In this document: positions 1-9,133 of the stretch, in pieces
How the letters are laid out: every line of letters begins with the position of its first letter
Numbering within the stretch: position 1 is the first letter of the stretch
Assembly (NCBI RefSeq): GCF_009371885.1
Contig: NZ_QLZA01000006.1
Span: forward strand, 143,927-207,926
DNA from: Bifidobacterium tibiigranuli
GTDB lineage: Bacteria > Actinomycetota > Actinomycetes > Actinomycetales > Bifidobacteriaceae
DNA: 64,000 bases
Reading direction: 5' to 3'
The notes under the pieces: generated by a model
Database searches by the model: none
What the model saw: the letters and a program-made list of their open reading frames with translations, nothing else
What the model was told of the DNA's origin: nothing
Translations under genes and position numbers: made by a program

Positions 1-612
1 CCGGTCCAGGAAACGCTCGATGAAGCAGTCGCCATTGCCAAAGGCGAGTTCGGCTTCATGAGTCGCTGTCGCAAACGCCTCGCGCACCTCATCGAGCCGG
101 CGCACGACTTTAAGTCCGCGACCGCCGCCGCCATGCACGGCCTTGATCGCCAGCGGCAGCCCGTATTCCTTGGCGAAAGCCACGACTTCGGTAGGGTCCT
201 GCACCGGCGCCGTGGTGCCGGGAGCCATAGGCGCTCCGACCTCGGCGGCGATAGCGCGGGCCTGCACCTTGTCGCCCAACGCGCGAATCGCGTCAGGGCT
301 CGGGCCTATCCATATCATGCCGGCATCGATTACCGCCTGCGCGAAATCGGCGTTCTCCGACAGGAAGCCGTAGCCCGGATGCACCGCGTCGGCCTTGGCG
401 GCGCGGGCGGCGCGCATGATCGCGTCGATGCCCAGGTAGGTCTGCTGCATGCTGCGGCCGTGCAGGGCGTAGGCCTCGTCGGCCAGATTGACGAATAGTG
501 CATCCGCATCATCATCGGCGTATACGGCAATCGCCGTGCGACCGTCGTCATGACAGGCGTGGATGATACGCACGGCTATCTCCCCGCGATTGGCTATCAG
601 AATCCGCTGCAT
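1..612 (-). CDS. accC: Biotin carboxylase subunit (acetyl-/propionyl-CoA carboxylase type), 3' end outside window
   Basis: ATP-dependent carboxylation of biotin on a carrier protein. The first 204 codons are visible and run off the window without a stop. The protein opens with [16 protein letters not shown], the standard biotin carboxylase N-terminus, followed by [14 protein letters not shown] and the glycine-rich ATP-grasp loop GGGGRGL. The start is the ATG at 612, 4 nt after the stop of the upstream pxpB-pxpC gene, so the two are co-transcribed. Biotin carboxylase and carrier genes are commonly linked to 5-oxoprolinase genes in bacteria; a carrier gene (accB) may follow to the left, which cannot be seen. 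Whether it serves fatty-acid synthesis or the oxoprolinase complex is inference. Confidence 0.9.
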   Translation of the reverse strand, partial: MQRILIANRGEIAVRIIHACHDDGRTAIAVYADDDADALFVNLADEAYALHGRSMQQTYLGIDAIMRAARAAKADAVHPGYGFLSENADFAQAVIDAGMIWIGPSPDAIRALGDKVQARAIAAEVGAPMAPGTTAPVQDPTEVVAFAKEYGLPLAIKAVHGGGGRGLKVVRRLDEVREAFATATHEAELAFGNGDCFIERFLDR

Positions 613-616
613 TCCC

Positions 617-2359
617 TTATCCCCTTTGCATTCGTAAGGCGTGTTCGTTGCGCGCAGAGTCATAGCTGATGTCATGCTTCTCGCTATCGTTCTCGCCATA
701 GTTCTTGTCATTCACCACTTGCGCTGTTTCGGCCGGCGCATCACTATAAACCGTACGAAACCGCACCAAAGCACCTGTTGGCAGCTGGCCTGCGAGCGCC
801 AGCGACTCCGGGTCAAGCACGGCAATCACCGGGTAGCCGCCGGTCACCGGATGGTCGCGCAGAAATAGCACCGGCTGACCATTACTGGGAACCTCGATAG
901 CCCCGGTCACCGTGCCTTCGCTGTTCAGCTCCCTTGCCACGACCCGTTCCAACGGCCGAGCGGCACTCAGCCGCAGACCGACGCGGTCAGAGCGCGGCGT
1001 CACCGTCCAGCTCTGACCAATCAGATCATCGATGGCCTGCGTGGTGAACCAGTCGTCGCGTGGCCCAAGCACCACTGTCAGCTCGGTGAGGGAACCGCGT
1101 ACCGGCAGCCGCGACCAGTCGACGGCGTGCCCAGTCACTGTATGGGGCCCGTCGGCACAGGCCAGGAAGTCACCAGCGCAAAGCGGTGCAGGGCCGATAT
1201 GTGACATTGTGTCGCCTGAAGCGCTGCCGATCACCTCATCAGCCACGAAGCCACCTTGCACAGCGAGATAGTCGCGCAAGCCGTCGTACAGCACCCCGAG
1301 TTCCACCGTGTCACCATCATTCAAGAGGAATGCCTCCTGACGCGCTATGCCAGTGTAGGAGCCGTCCTTCCCATGGACGGCAATCGGTGCCTGAGCGCCA
1401 GCAAGAGCGACCACCACTTCCCCTACGGCGGTGAAGCGTGCCCCGCCACCGGTGATTTCGATTGCCGGTGTGCCAGCAGGATTGCCCGCGAGGATATTGG
1501 ACCGATGCAACGAGGCCGGGTCGGCTGCGCCGGAGGCTGTCACGCCCATATTCGCAGCTATGCGGCCGTCATCCTCGAATATGGCGAAAGCACCTGGTCT
1601 ATCTACGTGCAGACCGCGTGCCTGTATCGGCGCTGGCGCTGACTTAGACGGCTTAGCCGCAAACCCAGGCGACTGTCGAGTCTGTTGCTCGGCAACACTG
1701 CCGTTGACGGCACTGATGTGCTCATGGGATACGCAGAATCGGACGCTGTCTCCCGGCTGTATCAGCGCTGGCGGGTCATGCTGCTCGTCCCACATCAGGG
1801 CTGGCGTGAAGCCGATCAGCTGCCAGCCGCCTGAACTTGCACGCGGGTAGACGCCGCTGTACGCTCCGGCGAGACCGACGGAACCCGCCGGTACGCGCAG
1901 CCGTGGTTCTTGGCGGCGTGGCACGTTGAACAATGGATCGTCGCCTGTCAAATACGCAAACCCCGGCGCGAAGCCGACAAAAGCCGCCGTCCACGAACAT
2001 GCCACATGTCGCTCAATCAGCTGCTGCGAGGAAATGCCCAGCATGGCTGCGACTGCGTCCGAATCCTCGCCATCGTAAATAACCGGAACCTCGATAGTGC
2101 GGCTCACACGAGTCGCCCGCGACTCCTTGCTGCGAAGATCGCGAATTGCACATTCGATCGATCTGCGCGAGACTTCCAGCGGATCGAAACGCACAAGCAG
2201 CGTGCACGCGGCCGGCACGATTTCGATAAGCTGCGACAAGCTGGAATCTCCGTTGCGCTGTTGTTGGACGATAGCATCGAACAGACTCATCGCATCATGC
2301 GCGTCCCTGTCGTCAAGTTCTACGAGCAGCGCCGAAGTGCCGACGTTCAGGAAACGCAT
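617..2359 (-). CDS. pxpB-pxpC: 5-oxoprolinase subunits B and C fused in one protein (KipI-KipA type)
   Basis: ATP-dependent 5-oxoprolinase, opening pyroglutamate to glutamate. The 580-residue product joins two proteins that are separate in Escherichia coli and Bacillus. Residues about 1-215 are PxpB/KipI-like ([20 protein letters not shown], then [16 protein letters not shown]). Residues about 245-540 are PxpC/KipA-like ([27 protein letters not shown]). A hydrophilic linker of about 25-30 residues lies between them. The same fusion is known as allophanate hydrolase-like or urea amidolyase-related protein; lack of an amidase or carboxylase domain and the neighbouring pxpA favour oxoprolinase. 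The ATG overlaps the end of pxpA by 13 nt, implying translational coupling. Confidence 0.88.
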   Translation of the reverse strand: MRFLNVGTSALLVELDDRDAHDAMSLFDAIVQQQRNGDSSLSQLIEIVPAACTLLVRFDPLEVSRRSIECAIRDLRSKESRATRVSRTIEVPVIYDGEDSDAVAAMLGISSQQLIERHVACSWTAAFVGFAPGFAYLTGDDPLFNVPRRQEPRLRVPAGSVGLAGAYSGVYPRASSGGWQLIGFTPALMWDEQHDPPALIQPGDSVRFCVSHEHISAVNGSVAEQQTRQSPGFAAKPSKSAPAPIQARGLHVDRPGAFAIFEDDGRIAANMGVTASGAADPASLHRSNILAGNPAGTPAIEITGGGARFTAVGEVVVALAGAQAPIAVHGKDGSYTGIARQEAFLLNDGDTVELGVLYDGLRDYLAVQGGFVADEVIGSASGDTMSHIGPAPLCAGDFLACADGPHTVTGHAVDWSRLPVRGSLTELTVVLGPRDDWFTTQAIDDLIGQSWTVTPRSDRVGLRLSAARPLERVVARELNSEGTVTGAIEVPSNGQPVLFLRDHPVTGGYPVIAVLDPESLALAGQLPTGALVRFRTVYSDAPAETAQVVNDKNYGENDSEKHDISYDSARNEHALRMQRG

Positions 2360-3201
2360 GGTTGCCCGCTACTTGTAAACGATGCCACGGTGATGCCATC
2401 CGATTCCAAGCGGCTACGCACCGCCCGTGCCATGTCCACGGCGCTGGGACTGTCGCCGTGCACACAGATGGAGTCGGCGTCGATACGAATCATCGTCCCG
2501 TCGACGGCTTCGATAGTGCCAGTTAATACAAGCGTTGCGATGCGATCAGCTACCTCGTCTACGTCATGGATGACTGCGCCAGGCTGCGAGCGCGGGACCA
2601 GTCGACCGTCGGGCATGTAGGCGCGGTCGGCGAAGGCCTCGCTAAAGACGTGCAGCCCAGCATCGACGGCGATACGACCAACGACCGAGCCAGGCAACGT
2701 GAGCAATCCCAGTGACGAATCGACGGCCGCGATGGCATCAACGACGGCGCGAGCCTGCGTTTCGTCCACAGCGATGCGGTTGTAGAGTGCCCCATGCGGC
2801 TTGACATACGACACGCTGGTTCCCACACTTGCGGCGATGCCTGCGAGCGCCGCGATCTGGTAGATGATGTCGGCCTTGAGATCTTCCGGCTGCTCGTCAA
2901 GGAAGCGCCGCCCGAACCCGGAAAGGTCACGGTAAGCCACATGGGCGCCGATACACACATGGTTGGCAGCAGCCTGAGACGCTGTGCGTAGGATTCCTGC
3001 GGGGTCGCCCGCATGAAATCCGCAGGCGATGTTCGCACTGGTCACCACATCAAGCAAGGCCTTGTCATCGCCCAGCGTCCAACGGCCGAAGCTCTCCCCC
3101 ATATCGCTATTCAAATCAATGCTGTTAAGAGCACTGCTGTTGTTATCGCTGTATGCTAGGCGCTCTGAGCCGAAAACAGCCCCGCTCTCGTCATTATTCA
3201 C
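2347..3201 (-). CDS. pxpA: 5-oxoprolinase subunit A (LamB/YcsF family)
   Basis: Third component of ATP-dependent 5-oxoprolinase, with PxpB and PxpC. The LamB/YcsF hallmarks [23 protein letters not shown] and [12 protein letters not shown] are all present. Two starts are possible: ATG at 3225, or GTG at 3201. I prefer the GTG because an AAAGGGG ribosome binding site sits just upstream of it, giving 284 residues. About 30 residues precede the conserved IDLN core, which is longer than usual for this family (about 250). The gene follows the DUF1445 gene by 85 nt and overlaps pxpB-pxpC, so it is the middle gene of the operon. Confidence 0.9.
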   Translation of the reverse strand: MNNDESGAVFGSERLAYSDNNSSALNSIDLNSDMGESFGRWTLGDDKALLDVVTSANIACGFHAGDPAGILRTASQAAANHVCIGAHVAYRDLSGFGRRFLDEQPEDLKADIIYQIAALAGIAASVGTSVSYVKPHGALYNRIAVDETQARAVVDAIAAVDSSLGLLTLPGSVVGRIAVDAGLHVFSEAFADRAYMPDGRLVPRSQPGAVIHDVDEVADRIATLVLTGTIEAVDGTMIRIDADSICVHGDSPSAVDMARAVRSRLESDGITVASFTSSGQPCVS

Positions 3202-3286
3202 TTGGTTTTCCCCTTTCACAAGCATTGCTGCACACGATGCTCATTCGCTCTGACTATCCGGAGCATGTGTCTGTGTCGTGTACTTA

Positions 3287-4084
3287 CTACGCCATGTACT
3301 GGCGGTCGGGAACGTCGGTGATGAACATATATCCCGGCGCATGGGTGATGGCAAAGGGCGGACGTGAAGCCATGACCGCAGCCTGCGGGGTGACGCCGCA
3401 CGCCCAGAACATGGGGATGTCGCCCTGTTCAAGAACGGGCGCGTCGCCGTAATCGGGATGGGCGATATCGTCAATGCCAATGCCCGCAGGGTCGCCCACC
3501 CATACCGGGGCCCCGTGGACGCCCGGATAACGGCCGGATATGCGCGATGCCTCGGCTACTTGGCTGGGCTGGATGCCGCGCATCGAGACGACCATGGTGG
3601 AGCTGAACCGTCCCGCGTCCGCACAGCGAATCGAGGTGTCGTACATCGGCACATTGGAGCCAGCAAGGATATGGCGTACCGGTATGCCAGCATCCATCAG
3701 CGGGAATTCGAAGGTGAAGCTGCATCCGATCAGGAAGGTGACCAGATCGCTATGTTCGCCCCAAACATCGCGGATATCATCACAAGTGCCGGCCAGCTCG
3801 CCGTCGCGCCATATACGATAGCGCCCGATATCCGTGCGAATGTCGGCTCCCGGAGCAATTTTTGGCTCATATGATCCCGGGTCGAGCACCTCCAAAATCG
3901 GGCAAGGCTTCGGATTGCGCTGGGCGAACAGCAGAAAATCAAAGGCGTATTCCTTCGGCAGACTGATCATATTCGCCTGGGCATATCCCCGTGCGATGCC
4001 GCAGGTCGGGCATGCTTCCCCATTCCTAAAAGCACGCCGTGCCTGAGCGGGTGAAGCGGAAGCGTCGAGCAAAATGTGTTCCAT
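3287..4084 (-). CDS. DUF1445 family putative hydro-lyase
   Basis: A 265-residue protein of the DUF1445 (UPF0317) putative hydro-lyase family. Seen in the sequence are the family features [19 protein letters not shown] near the N-terminus, a [10 protein letters not shown] segment and [17 protein letters not shown]. Family members are repeatedly found beside LamB/YcsF and KipI/KipA genes, and a D-glutamate cyclase in mammals carries a related domain; a role in 5-oxoproline or D-glutamate metabolism is therefore inferred from context only. I chose the ATG at 4084 because GAAGGACAG lies about 10 nt upstream; an in-frame start at 4123 has no such site. First gene of the minus-strand oxoproline operon. 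Confidence 0.82.
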   Translation of the reverse strand: MEHILLDASASPAQARRAFRNGEACPTCGIARGYAQANMISLPKEYAFDFLLFAQRNPKPCPILEVLDPGSYEPKIAPGADIRTDIGRYRIWRDGELAGTCDDIRDVWGEHSDLVTFLIGCSFTFEFPLMDAGIPVRHILAGSNVPMYDTSIRCADAGRFSSTMVVSMRGIQPSQVAEASRISGRYPGVHGAPVWVGDPAGIGIDDIAHPDYGDAPVLEQGDIPMFWACGVTPQAAVMASRPPFAITHAPGYMFITDVPDRQYMA

Positions 4085-4358
4085 ACGAATTATCTGTCCT
4101 TCGAGTCGAGAATTCATGCGCAAGCGACAGGCGGTCCCTTCTGCGTCGCGCTACACTTCACGGTAAGCACGAAAGATTAAACACGGATTACCATTATCGA
4201 AACATGTGTTAACTGTGTCGTGCGGCAGCAGTCCTGTAGCTCTCCCGCTACAGATGCTATATCTCGACTGTGCCGGTTACGCGTCGACACACGCCAAGGA
4301 GCGCACCGGTAATGTCAATGCGTTACCTTATGTGTGAATCTGAAGGAGAAGGAGCGTC
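4085..4358. promoter_or_regulatory. Divergent promoter region, DUF1445 operon and aminotransferase gene
   Basis: 274 bp between two outward-facing genes, so promoters for both must lie here. It contains a small stem-loop (CTGTAGC, six-base loop, GCTACAG) at 4234-4253. A strong ribosome binding site (AAGGAGAAGGAG) precedes the ATG at 4359. I could not assign -35/-10 boxes with confidence. Confidence 0.5.
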
Positions 4359-5321
4359 ATGAACTCGATCATTCTGGGTGTGGGCGGCAGTGGCCTATTC
4401 GCGCCAGCAGGTACCTCACCGAAGGATTTCGGCGAGGACCTGGTGCGCATCGTCGACCCGTATTACCGTTGCGTATCGCCCTTCGACCTGAGCGTGCTGC
4501 GCGGCGACGGCGTGTTCGAGGCGACCACGGTGTGGCACGGCTACCCGATTTCCTTGGAGAACCATCTCAAGCGGATGTCGAATTCGGCGCGGCTGATGGA
4601 CATGCCCCAGCCGAATCATCAGGCGTTCATCGCGGCAATCAACGAAGTCATCGCGCAGTACGACGACCCTGAGCCGGCTCCCCTGCTGCGCATCCTCGTG
4701 TCGCGCGGCATGGACCCTGACACCGGCATCGGCAAAACGGACTACGGCACGCCCAGCGTGTGGATGTTCCTGGACGGACGCGGCACGTTGCACGATACCG
4801 CACCGATTACCCTGACTTCCCTCAACCGAGGGTATGCCAGCGATATCACCGCCCGCGCGCCGTGGCTGCTCAACGGCGCGAAGACCCTGAGCTACGCGGT
4901 CAATCAGGCGATGCACCGCGAATGCCGGCGGCGCGGCGTCGATGACGCGGTGACCTATACCGCCGACGGCTTCACGCTCGAATGCCCGAATTCGTCGGTC
5001 GTGGCGCAGTACGGCGACGGCCTCATCACCCCCGACCCGCGCATTGGTATTTTGAACGGCACCTCGCAGCGCGAGATGTTCGCCTGGGCGCGGCAGGAAG
5101 GCTTGGATATCAAGTATGCCAAGCTGCCCATCGACCAGCTGCGCGAGGCCGACCGGCTGTTCATCACGCACGGTGGCTGGGTCATCCCCGTATCCGCGCT
5201 TGACGGGCGCACCTACGACGTCGACGAAGCCCAGATCGCCGGCATCAACGACGCCATCCACTCCGGCCGCACCCACGACGACGCGCTGTCGATCGGGCCG
5301 CTGGGAGCCTACGAGGAGTAG
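4359..5321 (+). CDS. Class IV PLP-dependent aminotransferase / aminodeoxychorismate lyase-like
   Basis: A 320-residue fold-type IV PLP enzyme, the family of branched-chain aminotransferases, D-amino-acid transaminases and 4-amino-4-deoxychorismate lyase (PabC). The PLP lysine is K175 in LNGAKTLSYAVNQ. The entry motif FDLSVLRGDGVFEATTVW (residues 42-59) and the cofactor phosphate loop around ECPNSSVV are typical of the family. Length is slightly above PabC (about 270) and close to short transaminases. Substrate cannot be fixed from sequence; PabC-like is my preferred guess. Convergent with dnaG, whose stop lies 61 nt away, with no obvious terminator between. Confidence 0.75.
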   Translation: MNSIILGVGGSGLFAPAGTSPKDFGEDLVRIVDPYYRCVSPFDLSVLRGDGVFEATTVWHGYPISLENHLKRMSNSARLMDMPQPNHQAFIAAINEVIAQYDDPEPAPLLRILVSRGMDPDTGIGKTDYGTPSVWMFLDGRGTLHDTAPITLTSLNRGYASDITARAPWLLNGAKTLSYAVNQAMHRECRRRGVDDAVTYTADGFTLECPNSSVVAQYGDGLITPDPRIGILNGTSQREMFAWARQEGLDIKYAKLPIDQLREADRLFITHGGWVIPVSALDGRTYDVDEAQIAGINDAIHSGRTHDDALSIGPLGAYEE

Positions 5322-5382
5322 ATCGAGAGCCACGCGCCGAAGCCGCAAATCAGGCAGCGTTGCCAAAAGCCTGAAGAGCCAT

Positions 5383-7536
5383 TCAGGCCACGTTGCCGTA
5401 GACCTGGGTTTGCAGGTCCTTACGGGCGGTTTCCATCGTGGTGATGTCGCCCAGCAGCGTGATTTTCTCCTTGCCGTCAGGCAGCTGTGACATCTTGCGC
5501 TTGGCGGCGCCGATGCGGCGCATGAAGCCCATATCGAGCAGCCGCGCCAAAAGCTCGGAGGCGTAGCGCTGCTCGGCTGGGCTGGGCGCGCGCAGCTGCA
5601 CAGGCGCGGCCTGACCGTTCTGCATATTCTGGCCGTTCTGGGCCGATGAATTCGCTGTCGAATTGGAGCTGTCGCGCGGATTGGGCGGCAACGGCAGCGG
5701 CATGACGGCCAGCTCGTTGATGACCTGTTCGAGCAGCGGCCCGCCGGCTTTGGTGAGGTTGTGAATCCACAATCCCTGCGGCGTGTCATCGCTTGGCAAA
5801 CCGCCTGCGGCAGCCACCGCCTGGAAGAGCGAACGGAACACCGAGGTCATGAAGTTCGACAGGCTCAATTGTGCGAACCACGCGCGGTCGATGGCGCGCG
5901 GCACCTGAATAAGCGTAGCCATGAACTGCTGCTCGCAGATGAACACGGCGTCATCGATACGATAGTAGGTCTGCTCATTGGCATCGCGGCGCTCGAGCGC
6001 CTTGCGCCGGGCCGGATTCGCATACGGATCCTCGCCGCGCTCCCCACGCTCGCCCCGACCCGCAAAACCGCCGGAAGCGCCTGAGCCGCCCATGCCGCTG
6101 CCCGAAGCCGCCCCACCGAAGCGCCGTTTCGGCGCATAGGCATCGTCGTCTCGCACGTTGAGCTGCCGACGTGCGGCGTTGACTTCACGGCGCATGATGT
6201 CGAGGTCCACGCCGATGCGACGCGTCGCCTTGCGCGTGTAAATGTCCAGCAGCGAGCGGTCGCGTATCTGCGCAATCAGCGGGGCCGCAGCCTTCACCGC
6301 GCCCATCTGACCGGTCGTATATGACGTGTCGAAGCGCGCGATAGCGGCCTCAATCACGAAATCATACAGCGGCTTCGCATGCTCGATGAGCGAGCTCACC
6401 GCCTCGTTGCCCTGCTCCAGGCGCAGATCGCAGGGATCGAGATTGCCGTCGGCGACCGCCACGAAGGTCTGCGAGAGGAATGCGGAATCAAGCGCGAAGG
6501 CGTGCAGCGCCGCCTTCTGCCCCGCCGCGTCGCCGTCGAAGGTGAATACGATGCGCGAGCTGAGCGACTGCCCTTCCACATTGAGCGGCCCGATGAGCTG
6601 CACGGCCCCAAGCGAATCGTCGGAAATGAGCCGACGCACGATTTTGGCGTGCTCCGCGCCGAAGGCGGTGCCGCAGGTCGCCACGGCGGTGTCGATGCCG
6701 GCCAAATGGCAGGCCATCACATCCGTGTAGCCTTCGACGATAACCGCCTGGCGCTTCTTCACGATGGCGGATTTGGCCAGGTCGATGCCGTAGAGCACCT
6801 GCGTTTTGCGGTAGAGCTGCGTGTCCGGGGTGTTGATGTATTTCGCGCCGATCGTATCGTCGTCGTAGAGCTTTCGCGCGCCGAAGCCCAGCGTGCGCCC
6901 GGTGGAGTCGCGGATGGGCCAGGTCGCCCGCCCGCGGAAGTAGTCGTAGACGCCGCGCTGGCCTTGGCGCGCAAGCCCGGCGTCCAGCATCTCCTGCTGG
7001 GTGAAGCCCTTGGCGGCCAAGTAGCGCACGAGATTGTCCCAGCCCTGCGGCGCATATCCGCAGCCGAAGCGCTCGCAGTCGGCCTGGCTGAAGTTGCGCC
7101 CGCCGAGCAGCTTGCGGGCCGCGAGCGCCTCCTTGCTCATGATCTGCGAGACGAAGAAGCGCTGCGCCTCCTCGTTCGCATCCAGCAGCCGCGTGCGCTT
7201 CGAGCCGGAGTGCTCCTCGCGGCCCGACCCGGCTTCGTAATGCAGCTCGATATGGTATTTGTCGGCCAGCAGCTCCACGGCCTCGCGAAAGTCGATGTTC
7301 TCCTGCTGCTCGACGTAGCCGAACACGTCGCCGCCCAGACCACAGCCGAAGCAATGCCAGACGCCCAGTGACGGCCGCACCGAGAAGCTTGGCGTCTTCT
7401 CGTCATGGAAGGGGCACAGCCCTACGTAGGTGCCGGTTCCCGAAGGCTTGAGCGTCACGGACGCAGACACGATGTCGTACAGGTCCGCCGCAGCGCGCAC
7501 CTTCTCCACATCTTCCTTCAGAATCATTCCAGCCAT
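5383..7536 (-). CDS. dnaG: DNA primase
   Basis: Makes RNA primers for the lagging strand at the replication fork. The 717-residue protein has the CHC2 zinc-binding domain (C41, H44, C62, C65 in CPFH...CFGC), the catalytic core with DYFRGRATWPI, and a TOPRIM domain seen in VIVEGYTDVMA and the acidic FTFDGDAAGQKAALHAF. A glycine/arginine-rich linker (GGAASGSGMGGSGASGGFAG) separates the core from the C-terminal helicase-interaction domain. The last about 90 residues begin with an Asn/Gln/Pro-rich stretch. Start ATG at 7536; a second Met three codons later is possible. Lies 65 nt downstream of dgt. Confidence 0.96.
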   Translation of the reverse strand: MAGMILKEDVEKVRAAADLYDIVSASVTLKPSGTGTYVGLCPFHDEKTPSFSVRPSLGVWHCFGCGLGGDVFGYVEQQENIDFREAVELLADKYHIELHYEAGSGREEHSGSKRTRLLDANEEAQRFFVSQIMSKEALAARKLLGGRNFSQADCERFGCGYAPQGWDNLVRYLAAKGFTQQEMLDAGLARQGQRGVYDYFRGRATWPIRDSTGRTLGFGARKLYDDDTIGAKYINTPDTQLYRKTQVLYGIDLAKSAIVKKRQAVIVEGYTDVMACHLAGIDTAVATCGTAFGAEHAKIVRRLISDDSLGAVQLIGPLNVEGQSLSSRIVFTFDGDAAGQKAALHAFALDSAFLSQTFVAVADGNLDPCDLRLEQGNEAVSSLIEHAKPLYDFVIEAAIARFDTSYTTGQMGAVKAAAPLIAQIRDRSLLDIYTRKATRRIGVDLDIMRREVNAARRQLNVRDDDAYAPKRRFGGAASGSGMGGSGASGGFAGRGERGERGEDPYANPARRKALERRDANEQTYYRIDDAVFICEQQFMATLIQVPRAIDRAWFAQLSLSNFMTSVFRSLFQAVAAAGGLPSDDTPQGLWIHNLTKAGGPLLEQVINELAVMPLPLPPNPRDSSNSTANSSAQNGQNMQNGQAAPVQLRAPSPAEQRYASELLARLLDMGFMRRIGAAKRKMSQLPDGKEKITLLGDITTMETARKDLQTQVYGNVA

Positions 7537-7601
7537 AGCGCCCTACAATACCCCACCCCAGTGAAGCGGGCGGCTCGCCGGAACTCGCAACCGAAACGCG
7601 C

Positions 7602-8888
7602 CTAGCACAGGATGGAATGCATCGCCAGCGCCGAGCCGTCGGTGAGATTGGCGACCTGATCGACGGCCACGCGCAGGCGCTCGTCGTCATTACTGGCCTC
7701 GTTCCAGTCCTGCAGGAACACGGCTTCCAGCGCGTCGCTGGGCCGTGGGGAGTCAGCCATGAGCACATCGACCAGATCTTCGACAATGGCCTGCTCCTGC
7801 TGGTGCATGGGCTCGCGCTCGCGCGGCTCCATCACGAAGTAGACGGCGATGCCTTTGAGGATCACGATTTCGTACTCGGTCTGTTCAGGGATGACGACCG
7901 AGGCACTGTACCGCGTCAGCGGGCCGTCGCCGTAGCGCTCGCGCGTGGCGGCTTCCACCGACCCGGCAAAGCGGCCGATTAGGGCGCTCGTGATGTTCTT
8001 GAGCTGCGCCAAGGCCCCGCGCGAACCGTTGAAATGCGTGGGGAACATATGCTCGCCTTGCAGCCGTTGCAAGGCCGCGAGCAGCTTGTCGGCATCCCAT
8101 TTCGCGCCATACCAGGCCCGCGCGTCCTCGATGAGCGCGTCGATGATGCGCGCGTCGGCCAGCGCCATCGGGTTGAAGGCCCCCGTCGCGATTGCGTCCT
8201 CGACGTCATGCACGCTGTAGGCGATATCGTCGCTCAGGTCCATCACCTGGCATTCCATCGGTTTCGTGGCCTTCGGCGCACCCTGTTTGAGCCAGTTGAA
8301 CACGTCGACGTCGTCGGGGTACACGCAGTACTTGGCACTACGCTCGCCCTTGGGGTGCTGCGCGGCCTCGGCCAGCGTCCACGGGTATTTCACGGCGGCA
8401 TCCAGCGAGGCGCGGGTCAGATTGACGCCGGCCGAGCGGCCGTCGGCGTGGAAGACCTTGGGCTCCAAGCGCGTAAGCAGTCGCAGGGTTTGCGCGTTGC
8501 CCTCGAAGCCGCCGATATCAGCGGCGATGGCGGCCAGCGCCTTCTCGCCGTTGTGTCCGAAGGGCGGGTGGCCGAGGTCATGCGCCAGGCAGGCGCAGTC
8601 CACCACGTCGGGGTCGCAGCCGAGCATCATGCCGATCTGCCGGCCGATCTGCGCCACCTCGAGCGTATGAGTAAGCCGGGTTCGGGCGAAATCGTCTGTT
8701 CCAGCCACCAGAATCTGGCTTTTCGCGCCGAGCCGGCGCAATGCGGAGGAATGAATCAGGCGTGCCCGATCGCGTTCAAAAGCGGTACGAGAGCGCGATT
8801 TCGGCGGTTCGACCGCCCACCGCTCTTCATCGAAGGCATCGTAGCCCTCATCGCCCAGCACCTGCTCGCCATCTCGCGTTGTTCCCAT
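7602..8888 (-). CDS. dgt: Deoxyguanosinetriphosphate triphosphohydrolase-like protein
   Basis: HD-domain phosphohydrolase that cleaves dNTPs to deoxynucleosides and triphosphate. The metal-binding HD pattern is intact: H74 in HTLEVAQIG, then H103-D104 in CLAHDLGHPPFGHNGE. The family motif FERDRARLIHSSALRRLGAKSQ lies at residues 37-58. I chose ATG 8888 (428 residues) rather than 8909 because the family begins close to this point; neither has a clear ribosome binding site. Lies directly upstream of dnaG on the same strand, so nucleotide-pool control and priming may be co-expressed. Confidence 0.92.
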   Translation of the reverse strand: MGTTRDGEQVLGDEGYDAFDEERWAVEPPKSRSRTAFERDRARLIHSSALRRLGAKSQILVAGTDDFARTRLTHTLEVAQIGRQIGMMLGCDPDVVDCACLAHDLGHPPFGHNGEKALAAIAADIGGFEGNAQTLRLLTRLEPKVFHADGRSAGVNLTRASLDAAVKYPWTLAEAAQHPKGERSAKYCVYPDDVDVFNWLKQGAPKATKPMECQVMDLSDDIAYSVHDVEDAIATGAFNPMALADARIIDALIEDARAWYGAKWDADKLLAALQRLQGEHMFPTHFNGSRGALAQLKNITSALIGRFAGSVEAATRERYGDGPLTRYSASVVIPEQTEYEIVILKGIAVYFVMEPREREPMHQQEQAIVEDLVDVLMADSPRPSDALEAVFLQDWNEASNDDERLRVAVDQVANLTDGSALAMHSILC

Positions 8889-8949
8889 AGCACCAGCATA
8901 GGGCCACACCCCGCGTTTGGGGAGAGCATGGGACTTTCGCCGCGTTTAC

Positions 8950-9120
8950 GGCTCACACTTTTTGACCGGCCTTGAAAAAGTGCGAGTCAAATGAACAATG
9001 GAAATGTTAGTTTCCCGCACTGCAAATGGCGTAGCTTCAACGTTTGTCACCCGAAATAAACGCACATGAAATGTGCGTTCTGCTCACACTTTTTCGAGGC
9101 CGGTCAAAAAAGTGCGAGCC
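8950..9120. repeat. Intergenic four-copy inverted motif block (motif CTCRCACTTTTT)
   Basis: Four copies of a motif around CTCRCACTTTTTGACCGG occur in alternating orientation: 8950-8969 (forward), 8970-8988 (reverse), 9081-9099 (forward) and 9100-9120 (reverse). Each adjacent pair can form a hairpin, and the first pair is nearly the reverse complement of the second. Inside the block is a separate palindrome, AACGCACAT-GAA-ATGTGCGTT, at 9059-9079. The block fills the gap between alr (ending 9134) and dgt (starting 8888). No coding potential seen. Function unknown. Confidence 0.85.
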
Positions 9121-9133
9121 TTACAACCAATCC

